33,433 bases of DNA from Clostridiales bacterium (lineage in GTDB: Bacteria > Bacillota > Clostridia > Lachnospirales > Lachnospiraceae). Position numbers and translations under genes: made by a program. Under the pieces are notes generated by a model. The model did not search any database and was not told where the DNA came from. It was given only the letters and a program-made list of their open reading frames with translations. Below, piece by piece: positions 14,729 through 22,435 of the stretch. The stretch covers positions 1 through 33,433 of the forward strand of contig JAMPHY010000031.1 of the NCBI GenBank assembly GCA_023663185.1, written 5' to 3'. Each line of letters opens with the position of its first letter. Positions within the stretch are counted from its first letter, which is position 1.

Positions 14729-17365
14729 TTATAGCTGCCCTTCCAGAACCTTAGACGCTTCCTCGATTGCCGCATCGATTCCCGCCGGATTCTTTCCGCC
14801 TGCCTGCGCCATATTGGGACGTCCGCCGCCGCCGCCGCCGACAAGTCCAGCGATTCCTTTAATCAAATTGCCCGCATGAGCGCCCATTGACATAGCTTTA
14901 TCGGTCGCCATAGCAATAAGGTTGACTTTGCCTTCATTTTCGGAAGCAAGTACGACTACGCCTTCGCCAATCTTTGCTTTTAACTGGTCTCCCAAATCGC
15001 GCAGACCGTTCATATCCACGCCGGATATCTTCACCGCTAACAGCTTCGTTCCCTTTATTTCACGGACATTGTCCATAACGTCTCCTAAAGCGTCCTTAGC
15101 CGCCTTACTCTTTAACGACTCATTCTCACTCTGCAGGGCTTTAAGTTCAGCCATCAAATGTGAACATCTATCCAGCAGATTAACCGGCGTCGTCTTTAAT
15201 ATTTTGGCAGCTTCCTCGATTTTTGCTTCCATCTCGGCGTAATATTTCGCCACGCCGTTACCGGTAAGCGCCTCGATTCTTCTTACTCCTGCCGCTACGC
15301 CGCTTTCTGAAATTATCTTGAAAGAAGCAATCATTCCCGTACTGCTAACATGCGTACCGCCGCAGAACTCTTTAGAGAAATCGCCCATTTCCACTACGCG
15401 CACCTTTTCCCCATATTTTTCACCAAAAAGCGCCATTGCTCCGGTCTTCTTCGCTTCCTCTATCGTAAGCACTTCCGTCACAACCTGAATGTTTTCCGCA
15501 ATCTTCTCGTTGACGATTTGCTCTACCTGCTTAATCTCGTCCGCCGTCATTGCCGAGAAATGCGAAAAGTCGAAACGCAGTCTTTCGCCGTCATTATAAG
15601 AGCCTGCCTGCTCAACATGAGTTCCTAATACCATTCTTAATGCTTTTTGCAAAAGATGTGTCGCGCTATGGTTCTTACAGGTATCATTCCTTCTCTTTTC
15701 ATCAACCTCTAACGTAACGGTATCGCCAAGCTTAAGCATTCCTGATGTCATGCGTCCGATATGCCCTACTTTGCCGCCAAGCAGCTTAACGGTATCCTCT
15801 ACCTTAAATTCACCGGCAGCGTTTCTGATAATACCGATATCCCCTGCCTGACCGCCCATAGTCGCATAAAAAGGCGTCTCATCAACTATTATGGTTCCAA
15901 TCTCGCCGTCGGTCAGCGCATTGGTAAGCTCTGTCTCCGTGGTAATAACCGATATCTTGGAATCGTATTTAAGCCTGTCATATCCTACAAACTCGGAAGT
16001 TATACTTGGGTCTATGGACTCATAAACCGTCACATCAGCTCCCATATAATTAGTGGTCTTACGCGCCTTGCGAGCCTTGTCCTTCTGCTCCTGCATTGCC
16101 GCGCCAAAGCCCTTCTCGTCCACGCTAAAGCCCTTTTCTCCCAAAATCTCCTTAGTCAAATCTATAGGGAAACCATAAGTATCATAGAGTTTGAAGGTAT
16201 CTTCTCCCGACAACTCCTTCTTACCGCTCTTTGTAAGTTCTTCTTCCATTTCGGCAAGAATGCTTAAGCCCTGATCTATCGTCTTGTTGAATTTATTTTC
16301 TTCCTGCGTAAGCACATTGAATATAAATTCTTTTTTCTCGTCCAGTTCCGGATAGCCGTCCTTAGAGCCCTCAATTACGGTATTGCTTAAGTTAGCAAGA
16401 AAAATATCCTGAATCCCAAGCTTACGCCCCTGTCTTGCCGCCCTTCTGATAATACGCCGCAATACATAGCCCCTGCCTTCGTTAGACGGCATAATTCCGT
16501 CAGAAATCATAAATGTAGCGGAACGGATATGGTCTGTAATTATACGAATGGATACATCGGTATCATAGTCCTCTTTATAGGACACTCCCGCAATTTCACA
16601 TACCTTAGTACGCAGGGCGAGAATCGTATCCACATCAAAGATGGAATCCACGTCCTGAACGACGGAAGCCAGCCTCTCAAGCCCCATACCTGTATCAATG
16701 TTTTTCTGTTTAAGCTCCGTATAATTTCCTTTGCCGTCATTATCAAACTGCGTAAAAACATTGTTCCATATTTCCATGTATCTGTCGCAGTCGCAGCCTA
16801 CCGTACAGTCCGGCTTGCCGCAGCCGTACTTCTCACCGCGGTCATAATATACCTCTGAGCAGGGACCGCAAGGACCTGAACCATGCTCCCAGAAGTTGTC
16901 TTCTTTACCAAATCTGTAAATTCTCTCTTTGGCAATACCGATTTCCTTATTCCAGATTTCAAACGCTTCATCGTCGTTTTCATAAATTGAAGGATACAGC
17001 CTATCCGCGTCCAAACCTACTACGTCCGTCAGAAATTCCCAGCACCACGCAATCGCCTCATGCTTGAAATAATCCCCGAAAGAAAAGTTACCAAGCATTT
17101 CAAAAAACGTGCCGTGCCTTGCAGTCTTTCCCACATTTTCCAAATCGCCTGTACGAATACATTTCTGGCAAGTAGTCACACGTCTCCTCGGCGGTATCTC
17201 CTGTCCCGTAAAATAAGGCTTAAGCGGCGCCATGCCGGAATTAATCAGCAGCAGACTGTTATCATTGTGCGGCACCAGAGAAAAGCTTTTCATTTTTAGA
17301 TGTTCCTTGCTCTCGAAAAATTCAAGAAACATACGTCTTAGTTCATTTACACCATATGGCTTCAT
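14729..17365 (-). CDS. alaS: Alanyl-tRNA synthetase
   Basis: The 878-residue class II enzyme charges tRNA-Ala and edits mischarged serine. The N-terminal catalytic domain begins YGVNELRRMFLEFF; the editing domain has the zinc-site motifs HSATH (H566, H570) and CGGTH (C668, H672); the C-terminal C-Ala domain includes a six-glycine run encoded by a GGN repeat near 14820-14840. I place the start at 17365, where AAAGGA lies 11 nt upstream; an ATG three codons earlier has that site only 2 nt away. It follows glyS by 38 nt and no T-box leader is visible, so it is probably cotranscribed with glyS. Confidence 0.97.
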   Translation of the reverse strand: MKPYGVNELRRMFLEFFESKEHLKMKSFSLVPHNDNSLLLINSGMAPLKPYFTGQEIPPRRRVTTCQKCIRTGDLENVGKTARHGTFFEMLGNFSFGDYFKHEAIAWCWEFLTDVVGLDADRLYPSIYENDDEAFEIWNKEIGIAKERIYRFGKEDNFWEHGSGPCGPCSEVYYDRGEKYGCGKPDCTVGCDCDRYMEIWNNVFTQFDNDGKGNYTELKQKNIDTGMGLERLASVVQDVDSIFDVDTILALRTKVCEIAGVSYKEDYDTDVSIRIITDHIRSATFMISDGIMPSNEGRGYVLRRIIRRAARQGRKLGIQDIFLANLSNTVIEGSKDGYPELDEKKEFIFNVLTQEENKFNKTIDQGLSILAEMEEELTKSGKKELSGEDTFKLYDTYGFPIDLTKEILGEKGFSVDEKGFGAAMQEQKDKARKARKTTNYMGADVTVYESIDPSITSEFVGYDRLKYDSKISVITTETELTNALTDGEIGTIIVDETPFYATMGGQAGDIGIIRNAAGEFKVEDTVKLLGGKVGHIGRMTSGMLKLGDTVTLEVDEKRRNDTCKNHSATHLLQKALRMVLGTHVEQAGSYNDGERLRFDFSHFSAMTADEIKQVEQIVNEKIAENIQVVTEVLTIEEAKKTGAMALFGEKYGEKVRVVEMGDFSKEFCGGTHVSSTGMIASFKIISESGVAAGVRRIEALTGNGVAKYYAEMEAKIEEAAKILKTTPVNLLDRCSHLMAELKALQSENESLKSKAAKDALGDVMDNVREIKGTKLLAVKISGVDMNGLRDLGDQLKAKIGEGVVVLASENEGKVNLIAMATDKAMSMGAHAGNLIKGIAGLVGGGGGGRPNMAQAGGKNPAGIDAAIEEASKVLEGQL

Positions 17366-17403
17366 ATCTGTCATTGTCCTTTCTATAATCCCTTTATAAA
17401 GAA

Positions 17404-18792
17404 TCAGAAATCAAATTTATCTGCAAAGTAAGCGCTAAGTGAGTCAATCGCTACACGTTCCTGCTCCATTGAATCTCTGAATCTGACGGTTACGCAGTTA
17501 TCAGTCTCTGAATCGAAATCATATGTAACGCAGAAAGGCGTACCGATTTCGTCCTGTCTCCTATAGCGTTTGCCAATATTGCCCCTGTCGTCAAATTCAC
17601 AGTTATATTTCTTAGAAAGCTCTGTAAAAATCTTCTCCGCGCCTTCGTTCAACTTCTTAGAAAGCGGCAGTACGCCAATCTTAACAGGCGCAAGCGCAGG
17701 GTGGAAATGCAGCACTGTTCTTACATCGCCCTCGCCGATTTCTTCCTCATCATATGCCGCGCATAAAAAGGCAAGCACGACACGGTCTGCGCCCAATGAT
17801 GGTTCAATAACATATGGTATATATCTTTCATTCTTAACATCATCAAAATATGACATATCTTCACCGGAGGTATTCTGGTGCTGCGTCAGGTCATAATCAG
17901 TCCTGTCTGCGATACCCCATAATTCGCCCCAGCCAAACGGGAACATAAATTCAATATCGGTCGTGCCCTTAGAATAGAAGCAAAGCTCTTCTTGAGAATG
18001 GTCCCTAAGACGCATTTCTTCTTCCTTAATACCAAGAGAAAGCAGCCAGTCACGGCAGAAGCCCCGCCAATACTGGAACCATTCCATATCTGTCCCCGGT
18101 TCGCAGAAAAACTCTAACTCCATCTGCTCAAATTCTCTGGTACGGAAGGTGAAATTGCCCGGCGTAATCTCGTTTCTGAACGCCTTTCCTACCTGACCTA
18201 TGCCAAAGGGAATCTTCTTACGCGAAGTTCTCTGCACATTCTTAAAATTAACAAATATCCCTTGCGCTGTCTCAGGTCTTAAATATACCGTGTTCTTCGC
18301 GTCCTCGGTAACTCCCTGAAAAGTCTTAAACATCAGATTGAACTGTCTTATATCGGTAAAATTATGTTTATTGCAACTCGGACAGGGAATATTGTTTTCT
18401 TCCACAAACTCCTTCATCTGCTGCTGCGTCCAACCGTCTACGGAGCTTTCTAGTGTAATATTATTTTCCTTAGCATAGTCTTCTATCAGATTATCGGCGC
18501 GGAAACGCTCATGACATTCTTTACAGTCCATAAGCGGATCTGAAAAGCCCGCCAGATGTCCCGACGCTACCCATGTCTGCGGATTCATCAAAATTGCGCA
18601 GTCCACTCCTACATTATAGGGATTCTCCATTACGAATTTCTGCCACCACGCCTTTTTTACGTTATTCTTTAATTCTACTCCGAGATTCCCGTAATCCCAT
18701 GTGTTTGCAAGACCTCCGTATATTTCCGAACCGGGATATATAAATCCCCGCGCTTTTGATAAAGCGACAATTTTCTCCATCGTTTTTTCCAT
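17404..18792 (-). CDS. glyS: Glycyl-tRNA synthetase, alpha2 type
   Basis: The 462-residue class II enzyme is the single-chain homodimeric type shared with archaea and eukaryotes, not the alpha2beta2 GlyQ-GlyS of many bacteria. The N-terminus ([29 protein letters not shown]) and the motif [14 protein letters not shown] at 216-229 are diagnostic. Two CxxC pairs (C90, C93 and C137, C140) suggest a zinc site. AAGGAG is 11 nt before the ATG. It follows the lipoprotein gene by only 34 nt, leaving no room for a T-box, so it depends on the upstream unit. Confidence 0.97.
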   Translation of the reverse strand: MEKTMEKIVALSKARGFIYPGSEIYGGLANTWDYGNLGVELKNNVKKAWWQKFVMENPYNVGVDCAILMNPQTWVASGHLAGFSDPLMDCKECHERFRADNLIEDYAKENNITLESSVDGWTQQQMKEFVEENNIPCPSCNKHNFTDIRQFNLMFKTFQGVTEDAKNTVYLRPETAQGIFVNFKNVQRTSRKKIPFGIGQVGKAFRNEITPGNFTFRTREFEQMELEFFCEPGTDMEWFQYWRGFCRDWLLSLGIKEEEMRLRDHSQEELCFYSKGTTDIEFMFPFGWGELWGIADRTDYDLTQHQNTSGEDMSYFDDVKNERYIPYVIEPSLGADRVVLAFLCAAYDEEEIGEGDVRTVLHFHPALAPVKIGVLPLSKKLNEGAEKIFTELSKKYNCEFDDRGNIGKRYRRQDEIGTPFCVTYDFDSETDNCVTVRFRDSMEQERVAIDSLSAYFADKFDF

Positions 18793-18826
18793 TACTATAT
18801 TATCTCCTTCCTAAGTATAAACTTTA

Positions 18827-19453
18827 TCACTTAAATACAATACACGAAATCATATCTGAACCTTTAGTTTCTATAATTACATCGTTATTGCCTGCCTTCA
18901 CGATATTATCGCTTGTATATAGAATTTTGTCAAAAACATTGACGTCAATTTTTTCATCTATTTTAGTCTGTATTATCACCACATGATTGTCCCAAATCTC
19001 TTTTGTATCGCTAAGCTTAGCGCCATCTTCACCATAAACATTTTTCACGGAATAGCCCTGTGCTGACGCTTCTGAAACCGTGCCATAAAAAAATTCCCTG
19101 TTATTATACTGTTCGTAATATTCTCCCGATTTATATATCAGTTTAACGACTATATTTCCATTATTATCTTCTGCCGATTGAAGAATAATATCGCCTTCTT
19201 CATCAGTATATCCGTCTATTTTCTCCTGCGCTTTTGCCGCAAGTTCATTTATATCATAATAGTCCATCTCAAATTGGTCTATAATCTTCTGTTCTATACT
19301 CCCGTCTTTCTTAACGGAAACCGTATCCATTTTGCCCGAAGCTGCGCCTTCTCCTACTAAACTCTCGTAGCTTCCATCACCGCAGCCGGTAACTAAATAT
19401 GCTGACATAATTATTACTGACATAATTGTCAGAAATTTTATCCCTTTTTTCAA
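18827..19453 (-). CDS. Uncharacterised secreted lipoprotein
   Basis: The 208-residue protein has a lipoprotein signal peptide: KKGIKF, a hydrophobic stretch and the lipobox LVTGC with lipid-attached C24. The mature part is acidic, begins with a Gly-Ser-Ala linker, and has no motif I recognise; alternating hydrophobic segments toward the C-terminus suggest a small beta-rich domain. The start codon is TTG, supported by GGAGGGAGGGG five bases upstream. It is wedged between recO (39 nt) and glyS (34 nt) in an otherwise housekeeping run, so it is probably cotranscribed with them. Confidence 0.8.
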   Translation of the reverse strand: MKKGIKFLTIMSVIIMSAYLVTGCGDGSYESLVGEGAASGKMDTVSVKKDGSIEQKIIDQFEMDYYDINELAAKAQEKIDGYTDEEGDIILQSAEDNNGNIVVKLIYKSGEYYEQYNNREFFYGTVSEASAQGYSVKNVYGEDGAKLSDTKEIWDNHVVIIQTKIDEKIDVNVFDKILYTSDNIVKAGNNDVIIETKGSDMISCIVFK

Positions 19454-19492
19454 CTTTTCCCCTCCCTCCGACTGTACTACATTATATCTAAC

Positions 19493-20158
19493 TTATTCAG
19501 AATATTCAAGCTTTATATCTTCCAGTATTTCCAGACTTTTAAAAGCTTTATCCACATAACGCTTTCTATATTCATCTGCAATGTTTTTTAACTGCGCCAG
19601 AACTGTCTTAGTTACCGTAAAAGTATATAGTTTTTCGACAGATGACGCCATAATATAATTTACTGTATATATTGTAGACTCGTCGAAATCCCTTTCCTTA
19701 GGAACTCCGGGAAATTCTCCGGCAAGTACCATTGCCTTAATTTCAAATATGTAACGCACCATGTCGTTAGGGAGTTTTTCGTGCATAAGCGCCCGCAGCG
19801 ACTGATACAAGAGTTTTAGCATTTCCTTATCTTCATTATTTTCTCTGGTATAGTAATCCATCACCTCTAAAAAATACATTCCATAATACGCGCCTTCAAA
19901 ATCCGTTCTAAGCCCCTCAAAATAATTACTTATATTGGCTTCGACAAGGTTATATGACGACCTTCCCACATAGAGCTTAAAAGTACCAAAAGAAAAAGGG
20001 TTAGTGGCAGCAAGTAATCTGCTGCCCTGCTTTCTTGCCCCTTTTGCAAAGGCGGAAAGCTTCCCTCTTTCTTTCGTCAAAATAACTACTCTTCTGTCAT
20101 ATTCTCCTATTGGTTCAACCTTTAAAACCATTCCCGTAATCTCTATATATTCCTGCAT
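19493..20158 (-). CDS. recO: DNA repair protein RecO
   Basis: The 221-residue protein carries an N-terminal OB fold (EITGMVLKVEPIGEYDRRVVILTKERGK) typical of RecO, which with RecF and RecR loads RecA onto SSB-coated DNA. The start at 20158 is chosen because GGTGGAC lies 6 nt upstream; the longer frame starting at 20230 adds 24 residues unlike the family and lacks a site. The CxxC zinc pairs of many RecO proteins are absent and the C-terminal half is short. Its start lies inside the end of yqzL (44-nt overlap), a coupled arrangement. Confidence 0.9.
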   Translation of the reverse strand: MQEYIEITGMVLKVEPIGEYDRRVVILTKERGKLSAFAKGARKQGSRLLAATNPFSFGTFKLYVGRSSYNLVEANISNYFEGLRTDFEGAYYGMYFLEVMDYYTRENNEDKEMLKLLYQSLRALMHEKLPNDMVRYIFEIKAMVLAGEFPGVPKERDFDESTIYTVNYIMASSVEKLYTFTVTKTVLAQLKNIADEYRKRYVDKAFKSLEILEDIKLEYSE

Positions 20159-20300
20159 GAGAATGTCCACCCGACTTAATCTTATTGTCAAAGTCTTCCG
20201 CTTTGCCGTTTTCTGCATCCTGTTGTGCATTTTTATATGAGAGGAAGTCGTATATGCTTCCGGTCATAAGAAATCTGTCCCAGTAATTTATATCCTTCAT
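20115..20300 (-). CDS. yqzL: YqzL family small protein
   Basis: The 61-residue protein reads MKDINYWDRFLMTGSIYDFL then SYKN, matching the W..F..TG.I..YL.YK pattern of Firmicutes YqzL, a short protein encoded between era and recO in Bacillus and relatives. The rest is polar and Gly/His-rich. GGGGGC lies 5 nt before the ATG. The last 44 nt overlap the recO start in another frame. Function is unknown; the conserved position between era and recO is the best evidence that it is real. Confidence 0.75.
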   Translation of the reverse strand: MKDINYWDRFLMTGSIYDFLSYKNAQQDAENGKAEDFDNKIKSGGHSHAGIYRDYGNGFKG

Positions 20301-20353
20301 CTTAAGCCCCCTAAGCTATTGCATACTATTAGGGTTCGCATATTTCATATTTT

Positions 20354-21265
20354 CTATTCTGAATCCTTAGGATTATATCCGAAATTTTTCAGAAGAAAAT
20401 CACTGTCGCGCCAGTCCTTCTTTACCTTTACCCACAGCTTAAGATTAACCTTAGACTCTACCAAATCCTCTATGTCCGGTCTTGCCATTGAACCGATTTT
20501 CTTTAACATACTTCCCTGTTTGCCAATAATTATACCCTTATGCGATTCCTTCTCGCAGATAATCGTCGCCTCTATATCTACAATACGCTTTCTGTAATTC
20601 ATAGACTCAATCGTTACCGCGACGCCATGCGGTATCTCGTCCTCTAAACATCTAAGCGCCTTCTCACGAATCAACTCTGCTACTATCTGTCGTATCGGCT
20701 GGTCTGTGATAGTGTCTTCATCATAAAAAGGTATGCCTTCCGGCAGATACTTCATAATATATGAAATAAGCTCGTCAACTCCACGGTCTTTAAGCGCCGA
20801 TACCGGTATAATCTCGGCAAAATCAAGTTGTTTTCTGTATGTATCGATAACGGCAAGGATTTCTTCTTTTTTAATCGTATCGATTTTGTTAATCACAAGG
20901 ATAACAGGTGTTTTTATTTTAGCAAGCTGCTCAATTATATGGCGTTCCCCTGCTCCGATAAAACAGGTTGGTTCAACCAGCCACAGCACCACGTCTACAT
21001 CTGACAAGGTCCTTTCGGCAACGCCCACCATATAATTGCCGAGTTTATTTTTTGCCTTATGGATTCCCGGCGTATCTAAAAAGACAATCTGCCCCTCCTT
21101 AGAGGTATATACGGTCTGAATCCTGTTTCTCGTAGTCTGGGGCTTATTGGAGGTAATCGCAATCTTCTGCCCTATTATGTTATTCATAAGCGTAGATTTG
21201 CCTACATTCGGTCTGCCTATCAATGTGGCAAAGCCTGCCTTATAATGTTCCTGTTCCTTGTTCAT
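20354..21265 (-). CDS. era: GTPase Era
   Basis: The 303-residue ribosome assembly GTPase binds the 3' end of 16S rRNA and the 30S subunit. The G domain has GRPNVGKST at 17-25, DTPGIH at 64-69 and NKID at 126-129; a KH domain follows with GIIIGKQGSMLKKIG around 240-255. The ATG lies 4 nt after the DUF4349 gene, and its ribosome site GAGG is within the end of that gene at 12 nt, indicating coupling. It heads the era-yqzL-recO run conserved in Firmicutes. Confidence 0.97.
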   Translation of the reverse strand: MNKEQEHYKAGFATLIGRPNVGKSTLMNNIIGQKIAITSNKPQTTRNRIQTVYTSKEGQIVFLDTPGIHKAKNKLGNYMVGVAERTLSDVDVVLWLVEPTCFIGAGERHIIEQLAKIKTPVILVINKIDTIKKEEILAVIDTYRKQLDFAEIIPVSALKDRGVDELISYIMKYLPEGIPFYDEDTITDQPIRQIVAELIREKALRCLEDEIPHGVAVTIESMNYRKRIVDIEATIICEKESHKGIIIGKQGSMLKKIGSMARPDIEDLVESKVNLKLWVKVKKDWRDSDFLLKNFGYNPKDSE

Positions 21266-21269
21266 TGGC

Positions 21270-22328
21270 TCATTTTTCCTCTTCTTTCTGATTCTGTGGC
21301 GGAATGTTCATATTCTGCGGCTGCATGCTCATGTTCTGCGGTTGTTGTACTTTAAGAGCTTTCTTAGCTTTTCTCTTTCTCATAACAAATCTTATTACCA
21401 TGAACGCGACGAAAATCACTACCGCCCAGATAATTATATAAGGGATATTGACTACAAACCATATAAAGAAGTTCACAATCCCCTGCCCGATATTATAAAT
21501 CGAATTTGAAAAACCGTTCCTAATCTTATCCCAGACGGTCTTTTCTTCCGTGAGGGTATATCTCTTTACTTCCCTGATAGTCAGATTAATTGTGCTGTAA
21601 TCAATCTGGTTGTCAAGGGTTCTAAGCTGTGACTCCATGCTCTCAAGCTGGTATCTTACATCAGAAAGCCGCTGTTCTATCGTAATTATATCTTCTACGG
21701 TTTCCGCCACTTCAAGTAAGTCTAAGAGTCTATCCTGTTCAGTAACAAGTGTTTTTTTATGACTCTCTAAGTCCACATATCTTAAAGTAACGTCTTCTAC
21801 CTGTTCTTCCTTGTTGGTGATATTGGTCTGTTCGCCCACTTTTTCGATAAAACTATCCAGATTATTCACCGGAATGCGAATCTGCATATTGGCGTGGCGG
21901 TTTTCCGTATAATCGGAATAGCCGCTGCCATTATACTGATACTGGTATTCAATGTAGCCGCCAAGCGCCTTAATCTGCGCTTCCAGTCCGGCAATCAGAG
22001 CGTCGTATTCTTCCGTCTCGGCGTTTAAGCTTACCGTCTTAATCAGCTTTCTTTGCGACTGACTTACTTCTTCGCTTTGAACCTGCGCGCCGCCCGCCTC
22101 CGCTGCGACCGCAGATTCTTCCGTCATGTAGTCTGCCGTCTCATATTCGACTGACGGCTCCATCAGCATATCTGCAGTTGCACTCGTTGTATAACTAGCG
22201 TTATTATATGCTGCACCACCGGCATTCTGCACCGCCGTGTCATATGCTTTCGAGCCTGAGTTTCCGCAGCCCGTAATAAGAGCCGTAATAACAAGTATCC
22301 CCGCCATTATGACAAGTTTCTTCTTCAT
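21270..22328 (-). CDS. DUF4349 lipoprotein
   Basis: The 352-residue envelope protein has a lipoprotein signal with lipobox LITGC (C21), a Ser/Ala/Glu-rich linker, a DUF4349 domain (LIKTVSLNAETEEYDALIAG and the cysteine-free body to about 250) with a helical hairpin (VTLRYVDLESHKKTLVTEQD and on), and a C-terminal membrane helix near 285-315 (FFIWFVVNIPYIIIWAVVIF). After a basic segment it ends in a Gln/Pro/Asn/Met-rich tail with QPQNM repeats and EEEK. It is thus tethered at both ends. AGGAGG lies 7 nt before the ATG at 22328, so I reject an ATG seven codons earlier. Function is unknown; it is likely cotranscribed with era. Confidence 0.88.
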   Translation of the reverse strand: MKKKLVIMAGILVITALITGCGNSGSKAYDTAVQNAGGAAYNNASYTTSATADMLMEPSVEYETADYMTEESAVAAEAGGAQVQSEEVSQSQRKLIKTVSLNAETEEYDALIAGLEAQIKALGGYIEYQYQYNGSGYSDYTENRHANMQIRIPVNNLDSFIEKVGEQTNITNKEEQVEDVTLRYVDLESHKKTLVTEQDRLLDLLEVAETVEDIITIEQRLSDVRYQLESMESQLRTLDNQIDYSTINLTIREVKRYTLTEEKTVWDKIRNGFSNSIYNIGQGIVNFFIWFVVNIPYIIIWAVVIFVAFMVIRFVMRKRKAKKALKVQQPQNMSMQPQNMNIPPQNQKEEEK

Positions 22329-22435
22329 AGTATTTCCTCCTTTTCGCAATTAAAGCGTTACGTTAAAATTTTCTTTACACTATAATATACGAATGGCAAA
22401 AAATATTTTATGGGTTTTTTTATAGTAAACTTTTT

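Noticed and set aside
14819-14840. GCC trinucleotide run
   Set aside because: It encodes a six-glycine hinge in alaS, which is common in alanyl-tRNA synthetases, and is not an independent repeat element.
16529-16858. Plus-strand frame opposite alaS
   Set aside because: Shadow of the conserved alaS coding sequence, as are the many plus-strand frames opposite smc, plsX, ilvA and the peptidase gene.
20159-20230. Longer N-terminus for recO
   Set aside because: The extra 24 residues are unlike RecO, overlap yqzL and lack a ribosome site, whereas the ATG at 20158 has GGTGGAC six bases upstream.
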